Of a stretch of DNA of 64,000 nt, positions 1-8,606 are shown in pieces (position 1 is the first letter of the stretch; each line of letters opens with the position of its first letter). The translations under genes were made by a program, and so were the position numbers. The notes below the pieces were generated by a model. The model made no database searches, was not told the DNA's origin, and was given only the letters and a program-made list of their open reading frames with translations. The DNA is from Levilactobacillus brevis (GTDB lineage Bacteria; Bacillota; Bacilli; Lactobacillales; Lactobacillaceae): NCBI GenBank assembly GCA_021383565.1, contig CP079699.1, positions 372,001-436,000 on the forward strand, written 5' to 3'.

Positions 1-21
1 ACCATATTTTTAAAGATTCGG

Positions 22-393
22 TTAAACTAATAAAACTAGTAAAACGAGTAACGTCACGAGTGACGGCATTCCTTGCAGCCAAAAAATTTCCTTTTTCGCG
101 GTGAGACTGCCAAAAATGGCCACGATGACGATGAAAATCAATAGAATGGCGGTGGCAATCAGACTGGCGCGACCGGTCAACACCCATTGCAGGGCAATCA
201 GGCTAACACCCAACATTCCGTTGTAGATGCCTTGATTGGCCAGTGCCGTCTTGGCTTCCGGCTGTTGAACGAAGCGCAGTGACATCCCAAAGGCCTTGGC
301 CTGAGTTGCGTCACTGCCCCAGATTTCGAGGCCCATAATGGCCAGATGTTCGAGGGCGACCAGATAGATAAGTATATTTAGAATGATTTGCAT
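22..393 (-). CDS. DUF1304 family small membrane protein
   Basis: A 123-residue, almost wholly hydrophobic protein with about four membrane segments (near residues 4-24, 50-70, 75-95 and 103-123). The N-terminal pattern ALEHLAIMGLEIW followed by NQGIYNGMLG is the signature of the DUF1304 family, whose function is unknown. A ribosome site AAGGAA lies 7 bases before the ATG. It reads away from the next gene, and the 200 bases between them hold two similar boxes (GTGTCCAGGGGTCATC near 439 and TGTGCCAGGGGAGCTCATC near 524) that could be a shared operator, which is only a guess. Confidence 0.8.
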   Translation of the reverse strand: MQIILNILIYLVALEHLAIMGLEIWGSDATQAKAFGMSLRFVQQPEAKTALANQGIYNGMLGVSLIALQWVLTGRASLIATAILLIFIVIVAIFGSLTAKKEIFWLQGMPSLVTLLVLLVLLV

Positions 394-608
394 TAGTAAT
401 TCCTTCTTTCTAAGCGGACAAGGTGGTAAACTAATAGTGTCCAGGGGTCATCGGTTAAACATAAATTTGTTGAGACTTTAAGCTAATTTTTAGTTTGGCG
501 TGTAGAATAATAATTAAGCAATATGTGCCAGGGGAGCTCATCTGTTTTGGAGTGGCATGAATCGTGATGTATCAACCTTTATGGCAAATTTGAATGGAGG
601 AATTATTT

Positions 609-1103
609 ATGAGACTCCTAGACTTAAGCGGCCAACAATTCGGCAGACTGACGGTTATTCGGCGAGACGGCACGGCCAAGAACGGTAACGCGACTTGGTT
701 GTGTAAATGCAGTTGTGGTAATTTAGTGACGGTCGATAGTTATCGGCTCCGTCACGGCATTACGGTCAGCTGTGGGTGCTACCGCCGCGACATCAGTAAG
801 GCCCGGCTGACGAAGGATCCCCGGACGCGTAAACAAATTGGGAACGCCACGAATTTACCGTTAGTCAATGGTTCTAACGTTGCAGCCCTGACCAAGATTA
901 GCTCCCGCAATATTTCCGGGGTTATCGGTGTTAGCTTCGATAAGCGCTCGGGCAAGTGGGCGGCACGTCTATTCTACCATGGTCGTTACGTTTTGAATCA
1001 AAATTTTAGCGACTTTAACGATGCGGTCGCGGCTCGGCGTCAAGCGGAGCAACAGTTAAACCAACGAGAGAATTTTAAAGTTGAAGAATCCGCTGAAGGC
1101 TAA
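609..1103 (+). CDS. AP2-like / zinc-knuckle DNA-binding protein, standalone
   Basis: About 164 residues. The N-terminal half has the pattern GQQFGRLTV...WLCKCSCGN...VSCGCYR, four or more cysteines arranged as in the zinc-knuckle half of phage HNH/AP2 proteins. The C-terminal half (ISGVIGVSFDKRSGKWAARLFYHGRYV) matches the AP2/ERF-like three-stranded sheet seen in homing-endonuclease accessory domains. No HNH catalytic motif is present, so it should bind DNA rather than cut it. Start at 609 chosen because GGAGG at 596-600 sits 8 bases upstream; an ATG at 594 would overlap that site. Such proteins are usually phage-borne; here it stands alone in the chromosome beside fumC with its own terminator. 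Confidence 0.7.
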   Translation: MRLLDLSGQQFGRLTVIRRDGTAKNGNATWLCKCSCGNLVTVDSYRLRHGITVSCGCYRRDISKARLTKDPRTRKQIGNATNLPLVNGSNVAALTKISSRNISGVIGVSFDKRSGKWAARLFYHGRYVLNQNFSDFNDAVAARRQAEQQLNQRENFKVEESAEG

Positions 1104-1137
1104 TCAGCGAATTTACCAGTAAGCATAGAAGCCAAGC

Positions 1138-1166
1138 AGCCGGTCCAACTAGGGGCCGGCTTTTTT
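1138..1166 (+). terminator. Rho-independent terminator after the AP2-like gene
   Basis: AGCCGGTCC, loop AACTA, then GGGGCCGGCT followed by six T. The stem is GC-rich and the T run is immediate. Confidence 0.85.
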
Positions 1167-1249
1167 GGCCTTCGGGGTGAGAATGATTGACGGCGTACGG
1201 CTAAATTGGGTATGCTGGTGCTAGTTGAGAAGACGAGAGGAAGATTAAC

Positions 1250-2638
1250 ATGGAATATCGTGAAGAAGCGGATACCTTGGGGACAGTGCGGGTACCGGCG
1301 ACGGCTCTGTGGGGTGCGCAAACGGAACGGAGTCGGCATAATTTTACGACGGGGCCGCTCATGCCACTGCCGCTGATTCGGGCACTATTACAAATTAAGC
1401 GGGCCGCCGCAACCGCCAATCGGGATCTGGGAGAATTGCGTGAGGAGAAGGCCGAGTTGATTAGCCGTGCGGCTACAGACCTGTTGGCCTTGCCGGATGA
1501 TCAGTTGCGTCCGGATTTCCCGTTGCACGTTTACCAGACGGGATCGGGGACGCAGACCAATATGAATGTTAATGAGGTTATCGCCCACCAGACGGCCAAG
1601 TACGACCCAACCAATGGCGTGCTGCCCAACGATGATGTCAATCATGGTCAGAGCTCTAACGATGTCTTTCCCACGGCCATGGCCATTACGGCGCGGGTGG
1701 CGGTGCGCCAACTGGAGGATGCCGTGCAACATCTGATGGACGAACTGGCAGTCAAGCAGGCGGCCTATCAGGATGTGGTCAAGATTGGTCGGACCCATTT
1801 ACAGGATGCGACGCCCTTGACGTTTGGCCAGGAGGTCAGTGGTTGGGTTAGCATGCTGGACCATGATTGGGATTACTTAAAGTCCCTGGACGATTCGCTG
1901 TTAGAGCTACCGATCGGCGGGACGGCCGTGGGCACGGGGCTTAACGCCGCCCCGGGCTTCGCCTCGTTGGTGGCTGAGCAGCTCAGTCAGGCCTACAACC
2001 AACCGTTTACGGCCAAGACCAATAAGTTCTTCGGATTGGCGGCGCATTCCGGACTCAACGTGGTGCACGGTGGTCTGAAGACACTGGCCAGCGATCTGTT
2101 GAAGATTGCCAATGACGTACGGTTCCTAGCCAGTGGTCCCCGGGCTGGTTATCACGAACTGAACATTCCGGCCAACGAACCGGGGTCGTCGATCATGCCC
2201 GGCAAGGTCAACCCGACCCAGGCGGAGGCACTAACGATGGCTGCTACCCGGGTGATGGGCAATGATGTGACGATTACAGTGGCGGCCTCGCAGGGGAATT
2301 TTGAAATGAACGTCTATAAGCCGGTGATTATTGAAACTTTTCTGGAATCGGCGACGTTGTTGACGGGGACAGTAACTGGATTTGCGGACAAGCTCGTGCA
2401 TGGTTTGACGGTCAACACGCAACGGATGGCGGACTTGGTCGACCAATCGCTCATGACCGTTACCGCGTTGTCGCCGTATATTGGCTACCACGCGAGTGCC
2501 GAGATTGCCCAGTTGGCGGAGCGTGAGGGGTTAACCTTACGTGCAGCGGCCGTCAAGTCCGGTAAGGTTACGGCCGATCAGTTTGACCAGTGGGTGGACC
2601 CCTTGGCGATGACCGGGGTTAAACAACCGCGGAATTAG
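1250..2638 (+). CDS. fumC: Class II fumarate hydratase
   Basis: A 462-residue cytoplasmic enzyme interconverting fumarate and L-malate, of the usual length for the iron-independent class II family. Visible landmarks are GSGTQTNMNVNEV (about residues 97-109), the HxxVN-type segment with SSNDVFPTA (near 137), the TxxQDATPLTFGQE segment (near 183), and the fumarase/aspartase signature GSSIMPGKVNPTQ (near 311-323). AGGAAGA precedes the ATG. Lactobacilli usually lack a full citrate cycle, so the enzyme most likely serves malate/fumarate interconversion next to aspartate or succinate metabolism. It is transcribed alone; the downstream region is occupied by a dispersed repeat. Confidence 0.95.
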   Translation: MEYREEADTLGTVRVPATALWGAQTERSRHNFTTGPLMPLPLIRALLQIKRAAATANRDLGELREEKAELISRAATDLLALPDDQLRPDFPLHVYQTGSGTQTNMNVNEVIAHQTAKYDPTNGVLPNDDVNHGQSSNDVFPTAMAITARVAVRQLEDAVQHLMDELAVKQAAYQDVVKIGRTHLQDATPLTFGQEVSGWVSMLDHDWDYLKSLDDSLLELPIGGTAVGTGLNAAPGFASLVAEQLSQAYNQPFTAKTNKFFGLAAHSGLNVVHGGLKTLASDLLKIANDVRFLASGPRAGYHELNIPANEPGSSIMPGKVNPTQAEALTMAATRVMGNDVTITVAASQGNFEMNVYKPVIIETFLESATLLTGTVTGFADKLVHGLTVNTQRMADLVDQSLMTVTALSPYIGYHASAEIAQLAEREGLTLRAAAVKSGKVTADQFDQWVDPLAMTGVKQPRN

Positions 2639-2643
2639 CGGGT

Positions 2644-2792
2644 CTGGTCGCCTTGTCGTTCGCGAAATCTGTTGTTCATCACGACTCGTTCAAACCGTCG
2701 TTTCGCTGGTGGTTATCGTTTTGCTGGGAATCACTATTTTCCAGCCACGTTTTCGGTCAACGACCAAATCTGGCGAACGTCAAGGTGGCCAG
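2644..2792. repeat. MITE-like dispersed repeat, copy C (149 bp)
   Basis: Bounded by an inverted repeat of about 26 bases: the left end begins CTGGTCGCCTTGTCGTTCGC and the right end, read on the other strand, begins CTGGCCACCTTGACGTTCGC. The same ends occur in copies at 5331-5630 and 34149-34376. The interior also folds back on itself. No credible gene lies inside; a 61-codon open frame across it is a by-product. Confidence 0.7.
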
Positions 2793-2847
2793 CTGCGGTG
2801 ATAGTGAAAGCGAACAGTTTATAACTGTTAAGCAATAGCTCAATAGC

Positions 2848-2886
2848 CATAGTCATCAAAAAATACATGATGACTGCGGTTTTTGC
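2848..2886 (+). terminator. Possible terminator downstream of fumC and the repeat
   Basis: AGTCATC and GATGACT form a seven-base stem with a ten-base AT-rich loop, followed by GCGGTTTTTG. The stem is weak in GC. The rest of 2839-3043 is AT-rich and holds only the promoter region of the next gene. Confidence 0.4.
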
Positions 2887-3043
2887 GTGCACTGAGCTGC
2901 GAACAGGAATTAGATGGCAAAATGATTAAATTAGCTTGACTTTTCTCTAATTAAATATTAATGTTAACCACAATCGTATAACCCAAATACTAGAGCGACA
3001 AGCTTTTTAGTGGGTGATGCGTAAATTTAAGGAGCGAATGTCT

Positions 3044-4411
3044 ATGCCAGAAGAAACTACCGATACGCTACAAACCGCGATCGATCAGGCCTTACAAGCC
3101 GATCGGCCCCGATTAGCGAAGTATTTAAGTATTGAAACGGTTGCGGCCAAACACCTCGGGATTGCCGAAACGGTCAGTGTGATTGAACAAGCCTTTCAAG
3201 ATTTGGGTGCGGTGGTGACGGTCTGGCGGGACATTCCAGGAAGCAATCCCTTTGTCTTTGCGACGTTACCCGCGGGTCCCAACGGAAATGCGGATAAAAC
3301 CTTGTTGTTCTACAACCATTACGACGTCCAGCCGGCAGAACCTCTGGAAGAGTGGGACAGTGAACCCTTCCAGCTCACGGAAAAGGACGGTCGGTACGTG
3401 GCCCGGGGAGTGTCGGACGATAAGGGTGAGCTGATGGTTCGGTTGTCTGCGGTCAAGGCGTTGCAGCAGACTGGCGGCTTGCCATGTAATCTGAAGTTCG
3501 TTGTGGAAGGCGAGGAGGAGATTGGGAGTCCCCACATCCAGCCGATGACCGAGAAGCATGCCGCGGATCTAGCGGCCGATGCCATTATTTGGGAAACGGG
3601 CGGCAAGGATGCCGATGAGAATTTTCAGGTGACCTGTGGGGTCAAGGGGATCGTCAGCTTCAATGTGACGACGAAATCGGCCGAGAGTGACCTGCACTCC
3701 TCACTGGCAACCTTCGTGGACAATGCTGTATGGCGGCTGGTCCAGGGTCTCGCGACACTGCGAGGACCGAAAGGCGAAGTGCTGGTGGACGGTCTAAATG
3801 ATGGCGTAAAACCCTTGACACCGACGGAGCAGGCGGCGATCGATGCGCTGCCCTTTAACGAAGCGGCGACGCGGCAAAACTTTGGTTTGAAATTACCGTT
3901 GCTTTCGGATAAGCCCGCCGAAGCGCTCGTGAACCGGCCATCCATTACGATTAACGGCATCTCCGGGGGCTATGAGGGGGATGGCCTGAAGACCGTCTTA
4001 CCAAAGGAAGCCCGCGCCCAGCTAGATTGCCGACTGGTTCCCGGTCAGGATCCGCGTCACGTGGCCGAACTGGTTCAGCAACAGTTGGACCGCAATGGCT
4101 TTGCCGATCTGCACGTGAGCTACAATCAGGGGGAGCCGGCCTTTCGTTCCGATCTGACGGATGACTTCGTTCGAACGGCGGTGGCTACGGCCCATGAGGT
4201 CTATGGCGACGCAGTGAAATTGGTGCCGAACGCCGGTGGCAGTGGGCCCCAAGCCCCATTTGCTCAGGCGGTGGGTGCCCCCATCGTGTCGGTTGGCTCG
4301 ACGTGGGCCGGTTCCGGGGCCCATGCGCCGAATGAAAACGTCCGGGTCAAGGATTATGCGCAGGCCACGCGGTACACGGCGCGGGTTTTACAGAACTTTG
4401 GCCAAAACTAA
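3044..4411 (+). CDS. M20 family metallopeptidase (dipeptidase)
   Basis: About 455 residues. This family uses two zinc ions to hydrolyse dipeptides or related amide bonds in the cytoplasm. The metal-binding and catalytic motifs are present in order: FYNHYDVQPAEP (first His and Asp), DDKGELM (bridging Asp region), EGEEEIGSPH (catalytic and ligand Glu), and a late GGSGPQAPFAQ...GSGAHAPNE region carrying the last His ligand. A dimerisation lid lies between about residues 215 and 330. It resembles the CNDP/carnosinase-like subgroup more than PepV. Start at 3044 chosen because GGAG at 3031 is 9 bases away; the ATG at 3038 is only 3 bases from it. Confidence 0.88.
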   Translation: MPEETTDTLQTAIDQALQADRPRLAKYLSIETVAAKHLGIAETVSVIEQAFQDLGAVVTVWRDIPGSNPFVFATLPAGPNGNADKTLLFYNHYDVQPAEPLEEWDSEPFQLTEKDGRYVARGVSDDKGELMVRLSAVKALQQTGGLPCNLKFVVEGEEEIGSPHIQPMTEKHAADLAADAIIWETGGKDADENFQVTCGVKGIVSFNVTTKSAESDLHSSLATFVDNAVWRLVQGLATLRGPKGEVLVDGLNDGVKPLTPTEQAAIDALPFNEAATRQNFGLKLPLLSDKPAEALVNRPSITINGISGGYEGDGLKTVLPKEARAQLDCRLVPGQDPRHVAELVQQQLDRNGFADLHVSYNQGEPAFRSDLTDDFVRTAVATAHEVYGDAVKLVPNAGGSGPQAPFAQAVGAPIVSVGSTWAGSGAHAPNENVRVKDYAQATRYTARVLQNFGQN

Positions 4412-4422
4412 CAATTAATCAC

Positions 4423-4479
4423 TAAAAAAACTCGCGTTATCAGTTTGCCGGAGACGGTCGAAACGGATAACGCGAGTTT
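4423..4479. terminator. Bidirectional terminator between convergent genes
   Basis: AACTCGCGTTATC and GATAACGCGAGTTT form a 13-base stem around a 26-base loop. It has an A run on the left and T run on the right, so it can serve both the M20 peptidase and the NlpC/P60 gene. Confidence 0.8.
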
Positions 4480-4493
4480 GCTATAAGTTGGAT

Positions 4494-5132
4494 TTAGTTA
4501 ACCACGATGTAGTAGCTAGCTGGCCAGTAAGTTTGGCTGAAGACGCCAATCCCATCGGATTCGTTTTGGGCGGCAACGTACTTGCCATTCCCCAGGGAAA
4601 TCCCGTCATGGTAAGGCGCGCTGTCGGAACCCCAGAAGAGGATAGCGCCAGCGGGGGCGTTGACCACGTCATAGTGGTGGGTGCCCAGATTGGTTTGTTG
4701 GTAAGTCGTCCGGGCGCTCAGGCCAAAGGCGTATTGAACCAAGCCGGAGCAGTCAAAGCCACTGAGAGAACTGCCACCGTAAACGTAAGGAACGCCACTG
4801 TTCGCAACCGCAAGGGCCTTAGCGACGGCGCTGTTGGAACTCGCGGCCGTTGTGTTGGTCGTCGTTGAAGTAGCCGTATTGGTGGCGGTTGTTTGGCCAG
4901 TCGTGTTGGTGTGTTGGTAACTGGTGTTTTGCGCAGCAGCCGAACCAGTCGAGCTGGTGTTGGTCGTTGTCGTGGTTGCTGGTGCTTGGCTGACCTGCGT
5001 GGTTTGAGCGGTGTTGGCGCCGCTAGTCGTGGTCATGTGAGCCGAAGCCGTCGTGGTGACGGTAAAGAGTAGTGCAGCGGCACCCAGAGTCGTCAATAAA
5101 ACTTTAGTTGTTGTGGTATTGATAAATGTCAC
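4494..5132 (-). CDS. Secreted NlpC/P60 peptidoglycan hydrolase
   Basis: About 212 residues. A signal peptide (hydrophobic LLTTLGAAALLFTVT, cleavage near ASA-H) is followed by a long Thr/Ser/Asn-rich linker (about 30-100) and a C-terminal NlpC/P60 domain. The catalytic Cys is in FDCSGLVQYAFG and the His in PYHDGISLGNGKYV. These enzymes cleave D-Glu-diaminopimelate or related stem-peptide bonds, acting on the cell wall in daughter-cell separation. The low-complexity linker resembles wall-spanning spacers. Start: GTG at 5132 has AGAAG 7 bases upstream; a TTG two codons earlier overlaps that site. No LysM or SH3 anchor is seen, so attachment to the wall is unexplained. Confidence 0.85.
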   Translation of the reverse strand: MTFINTTTTKVLLTTLGAAALLFTVTTTASAHMTTTSGANTAQTTQVSQAPATTTTTNTSSTGSAAAQNTSYQHTNTTGQTTATNTATSTTTNTTAASSNSAVAKALAVANSGVPYVYGGSSLSGFDCSGLVQYAFGLSARTTYQQTNLGTHHYDVVNAPAGAILFWGSDSAPYHDGISLGNGKYVAAQNESDGIGVFSQTYWPASYYIVVN

Positions 5133-5330
5133 TCGCAATCTTCTAAGTATTTGGTAGCCAATTAGCTGACTACAAAATTAAGTATAACGAAGAAAAATTG
5201 CGGGGGCGTATCAGTCAAGTGACAAACGAATGCCGGTTAGATGACAGGATATGTCAGCTAAGACAAACGATTGGGCGGATAACTAGCTGATAGGTTTAGT
5301 TGCTCGGCAGGTGAAATACAACTGTGGTAA

Positions 5331-5630
5331 CTGGCCGCCTGACCGTTCGTCAAGTCTGGGCTGGAACGCTGGGAAGGACGTTTCAAGCAAAAATGTGGTC
5401 TCGGAACGTGCTTGAAACCGCCGAGGATCGACTTTTCCAAGTCGCCCATTCCGAACTGATAGATCATCAGTTCAAAATGCCCCGGCTGAGTCCGGATTTA
5501 ACTCACTTACGGTGCCACAGTTAGCGACCATCGATTTTGGTCCAACCACGCAACGGGACTGTCGGTCGCACCAATTATCCCACTACTCTAAGCCGCAGGC
5601 GACATTTTGGACGAACGGCAAGGCGGCCAG
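5331..5630. repeat. MITE-like dispersed repeat, copy A (300 bp)
   Basis: Left end CTGGCCGCCTGACCGTTCGT; right end on the other strand CTGGCCGCCTTGCCGTTCGT. Internally, 5350-5363 pairs with 5489-5502 (13 of 14 positions, several G-U), TTTCAAGC near 5380 pairs with GCTTGAAA near 5410, and GAACTGAT/ATCAGTTC near 5453-5473 forms a third stem. The same stems with changed bases occur in the copy at 34149, which suggests structure is conserved at RNA or single-strand level. No gene is supported between 5139 and 5651. Confidence 0.75.
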
Positions 5631-5651
5631 GTTCCACTGGTGATTTTAGCC

Positions 5652-5687
5652 AAAATAAAAACCCGTTAGTCGCGCAACTAACGGGTT
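5652..5687 (-). terminator. tmRNA terminator
   Basis: On the minus strand AACCCGTTAGTTGCG is paired with CGACTAACGGGTT and followed by TTTATTTT, seven bases after the tmRNA 3' end. Confidence 0.9.
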
Positions 5688-5693
5688 CATCGA

Positions 5694-6061
5694 TGGAGGC
5701 GGCGGGGATCGAACCCGCGTCCTAGCATATTGCCAACTTAACGTCTACACGCATAGGCAGACTACTTAAAGTTTCACTGAACAACTTGCCGCCTGTCAGG
5801 GCCCACATGCTCAGCTAACCTGATTTTTCTCTTCTACCGTACTTCAGGTGGGAGTCGTTAGCGTAAGTCCGTTAAATTTAGGACCCAGATCTAGACCACG
5901 GACAAGCCTAGGAGGATCTACGTTAAGCGCCTATTAAGCAGCTAAAGCGTAAGAATTGTTATTATTTTTTGCAGTTATAATAAACTGGACCTTTTAACGT
6001 AGATGCCGCTACGGCGCGCAGTCAAGCTTCAACCTATACCAGTCGAATCCAGAACGCCCCC
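5694..6061 (-). ncRNA. ssrA: Transfer-messenger RNA
   Basis: A 368-nt tmRNA that rescues stalled ribosomes. The 5' end GGGGGCG pairs with CGCCTCC at the 3' end; the T arm has GCGGG, TTCGATC, CCCGC. The 5' start GGGGGCGTTCTGGATTCGAC is the typical opening. The resume codon GCA begins the tag frame AKNNNNSYALAA followed by TAA (near 5935-5975), the tag type expected in lactobacilli. CCA is not encoded and would be added later. It has its own promoter and terminator. Confidence 0.97.
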
Positions 6062-6079
6062 ATAAATTGATACTCATCT

Positions 6080-6107
6080 AGTTTAACATACCAGTGGGGG
6101 AGTGCAA
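6080..6107 (-). promoter_or_regulatory. ssrA promoter candidate
   Basis: On the minus strand TTGCAC, 16 bases, then TAAACT, about 20-25 bases before the mature 5' end. A short leader would be removed by RNase P. Confidence 0.55.
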
Positions 6108-6330
6108 ACGATTTTGCCTAATCGCGGCTAATTTAAGGAAAAAATCGCCAAGTCAGTATAGTATAATGGGGAGGTAAGTAACCAGATGGCACAGGCTCGC
6201 CGGGAAAAGTTACAGAAACTTCATGGTTCCATCATGGGGATTTCTGATTGACCGAGTAGTTTTAGGACACTATGACTCACAAACTTTTTGCCGGCTCCGC
6301 ATCCGTTAAGCCTAACCTTGGGAGGTAGCA

Positions 6331-7065
6331 ATGAAGTTATTAATGATTGAAGATAACCATTCAGTTTCACAAATGATGTCGATGTTTTTTAAGAAGGAAC
6401 AGTGGGACGCAGAATTTGCGTACGACGGTAATGAAGCCGTTGAAATGTTTAAGGCCGCACCCAATGATTGGGACATGGTGACGCTCGACCTCAACCTGCC
6501 CGGTATGGACGGGATGCAGGTGAGCGCCGAGATTCGTAAGCTGTCGCCAACCGTGCCGATTATCATGTTAACAGCCAGAGATTCCGAGAGCGATCAGGTT
6601 TTGGGACTGGAAATGGGCGCGGATGATTACGTTACCAAGCCCTTCAGTCCAATTACGTTGATTGCCCGGATTAAGGCGTTGCATCGGCGGGCCGAGCTCG
6701 GGCCGATTTCAAAGGGTTCCGAGACGGTACCGCTAGACGATACCGAGTCATTCGACGTGGTGACGGAGAACTTTAAGCTGAATACCAAGACGCGCGAGGC
6801 GTACTTGAACGGCCAGCAGATTCACGACCTGACACCGAAGGAATTCGATCTACTGAAGACGTTGGCGCAGAAGCCCCGGCAGGTCTTCTCCCGAGAACAG
6901 CTCCTGCAGCTGGTCTGGGACTACGAATACTACGGGGATGAACGGACCGTGGATGCCCACATCAAAAAACTCCGACAAAAAATTGAAAAGGTTGGCCCGC
7001 AGATTATTCAAACGGTCTGGGGCGTGGGTTATAAATTCGACGATAGTGGAGCAGATCAGCAATGA
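6331..7065 (+). CDS. OmpR/PhoB-family response regulator
   Basis: A 244-residue cytoplasmic transcription factor. The receiver domain (1-120) has the acidic pair ED at 7-8, the phospho-acceptor Asp53 in TLDLNLPGMDG, Thr in MLTARD and Lys in TKPFSP. The winged-helix domain (about 145-238) contains LTPKEFDLLKTLA and RTVDAHIKKLRQKI. GGGAGGT lies 5-6 bases before the ATG, and a TATAAT at 6162-6167 may belong to its promoter. The stop codon overlaps the start of the downstream kinase (ATGA), so the two are translationally coupled. The signal it senses cannot be read from the sequence. Confidence 0.93.
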   Translation: MKLLMIEDNHSVSQMMSMFFKKEQWDAEFAYDGNEAVEMFKAAPNDWDMVTLDLNLPGMDGMQVSAEIRKLSPTVPIIMLTARDSESDQVLGLEMGADDYVTKPFSPITLIARIKALHRRAELGPISKGSETVPLDDTESFDVVTENFKLNTKTREAYLNGQQIHDLTPKEFDLLKTLAQKPRQVFSREQLLQLVWDYEYYGDERTVDAHIKKLRQKIEKVGPQIIQTVWGVGYKFDDSGADQQ

Positions 7066-8528
7066 AGCTAATGTACCAACAGATGTTGGGGTTCTTTGCG
7101 GCGATTATGATTATCCTGATTATCATGGGCGTTTCCTACTCCCAGATGACCCGGCACATGGTCTACAGCAATACCTGGAATTCGCTTGAAAAGTATTCCA
7201 ACAGTTTAATTGAACAGTCTTTACGTATCAGTTCACAAGACGCGCACACGGTTAATTTTGATACAACCTCGCTGGAGAGTAGCGAACAGTTGCTGCAAAA
7301 CCAGGCGATTAGTACCACGATCTACAGTGCCAGCAACAAGGTCGTCTTTCCGGCCAGTGTGTATCAGCAGTCGATTAAGGCGTCTGACTGGAAGAAACTC
7401 AAGAATAATCAAATTATTCACAAAGTGGTCGATCGGCGGGTACGGAACAAGAACGGCCGGGTCAGTCCAGCCATGACAGAAGTGATGAAGCCGTACTTTT
7501 ACAATAACCGCTTGGTCGCCGTGGTTGTGATGGGGGCGTTTGTCTCCGATATCAATACCAGTGTGAACCAGATTAATCGTAATTTGATTCGGGCGTTGCT
7601 GGTTTCCATCGTGGTGGCGATCGTCGCCAGCTATATTTTGGCCCGATATTACACGTCGCGAATTAACCGGCTGCGAAAGGCAACAAATCAAGTGGCTAAA
7701 GGGAATTACGATGTTGAGATGACCAGTAAGAATCGCGATGAAATTGATGATCTGATCAATGATTTCAACGGGATGGCCCATTCGTTAAAGGACTCACAAG
7801 AAGAGATTCAGCGACAGGAACAGCGCCGGCGCGAATTCATGGCGAATGCGTCCCACGAGATGCGTACGCCACTGACCACCATCAATGGATTGCTGGAGGG
7901 ACTGGCTTACGACGCCATTCCTGAAGAAAGTAAGGAGGAGAGTATCGACCTGATGCGTAGTGAAACCAGTCGGCTAATTCGCTTGGTCAACGAGAACTTA
8001 GACTACGAAAAGATCCGTTCAAACCAGATTTCGCTCAACCTTCACGAATTCAATGCCGTGGATGCACTCCATAATATAGTAGAACAATTAAAACAAAAGG
8101 CCGATGATAGCGGGGATACTCTCGAGTTACAGGCGCCGAAAGAAATTCCGGTATACGCCGATTACGACCGGTTTGTTCAGATTATGTTTAACATTGCACA
8201 AAATGCCATTCAGTTTACCCAGCATGGAACCATTACGCTGTCCGCCCAACGCGGCTACGAGGAAACTATCGTCAAGGTGGCTGATACCGGGATGGGGATG
8301 ACGGAGGAACAGCTTCAGAATATCTGGGAACGCTACTACAAGGCCGATCCGTCCCGTAAGAACACCAAGTACGGAGAGTCTGGACTGGGCTTGTCGATCG
8401 TTCACCAGCTGGTTCAGCTCCATCATGGTAAAATTAGTGTGACCAGCAAGGAAAACGTCGGCACGACCTTCACCGTTATTTTCCCCGATCAGCATCAGAC
8501 CAATTCGGAACGCGCGAAGATGGATTAA
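7062..8528 (+). CDS. Sensor histidine kinase (HAMP-HisKA-HATPase)
   Basis: A 488-residue membrane kinase and partner of the preceding regulator. A first membrane helix (about 6-26) and a second (about 172-194) bracket an extracellular sensor domain of about 145 residues, followed by HAMP (to about 250). The phospho-His lies in the H box ANASHEMRTPL (near 265). The ATP-binding domain has the N box NIAQNAIQF, G1 DTGMGM and G2 GESGLGLSIV. It overlaps the regulator by four bases. Domain order fits the PhoR/ResE-like class that phosphorylates OmpR-type regulators in low-GC Gram-positives. Confidence 0.93.
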   Translation: MKLMYQQMLGFFAAIMIILIIMGVSYSQMTRHMVYSNTWNSLEKYSNSLIEQSLRISSQDAHTVNFDTTSLESSEQLLQNQAISTTIYSASNKVVFPASVYQQSIKASDWKKLKNNQIIHKVVDRRVRNKNGRVSPAMTEVMKPYFYNNRLVAVVVMGAFVSDINTSVNQINRNLIRALLVSIVVAIVASYILARYYTSRINRLRKATNQVAKGNYDVEMTSKNRDEIDDLINDFNGMAHSLKDSQEEIQRQEQRRREFMANASHEMRTPLTTINGLLEGLAYDAIPEESKEESIDLMRSETSRLIRLVNENLDYEKIRSNQISLNLHEFNAVDALHNIVEQLKQKADDSGDTLELQAPKEIPVYADYDRFVQIMFNIAQNAIQFTQHGTITLSAQRGYEETIVKVADTGMGMTEEQLQNIWERYYKADPSRKNTKYGESGLGLSIVHQLVQLHHGKISVTSKENVGTTFTVIFPDQHQTNSERAKMD

Positions 8529-8606
8529 TGCTGAACAAAGCAAACCGATTGCTGTGTTTATCGCGCTACCGTGATACAATGAGGGGAACCATTAAGGAGG
8601 AAACTA

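Noticed and set aside
2653-2838. 61-codon frame after fumC
   Set aside because: Lies inside the MITE-like repeat, with no ribosome site or family likeness.
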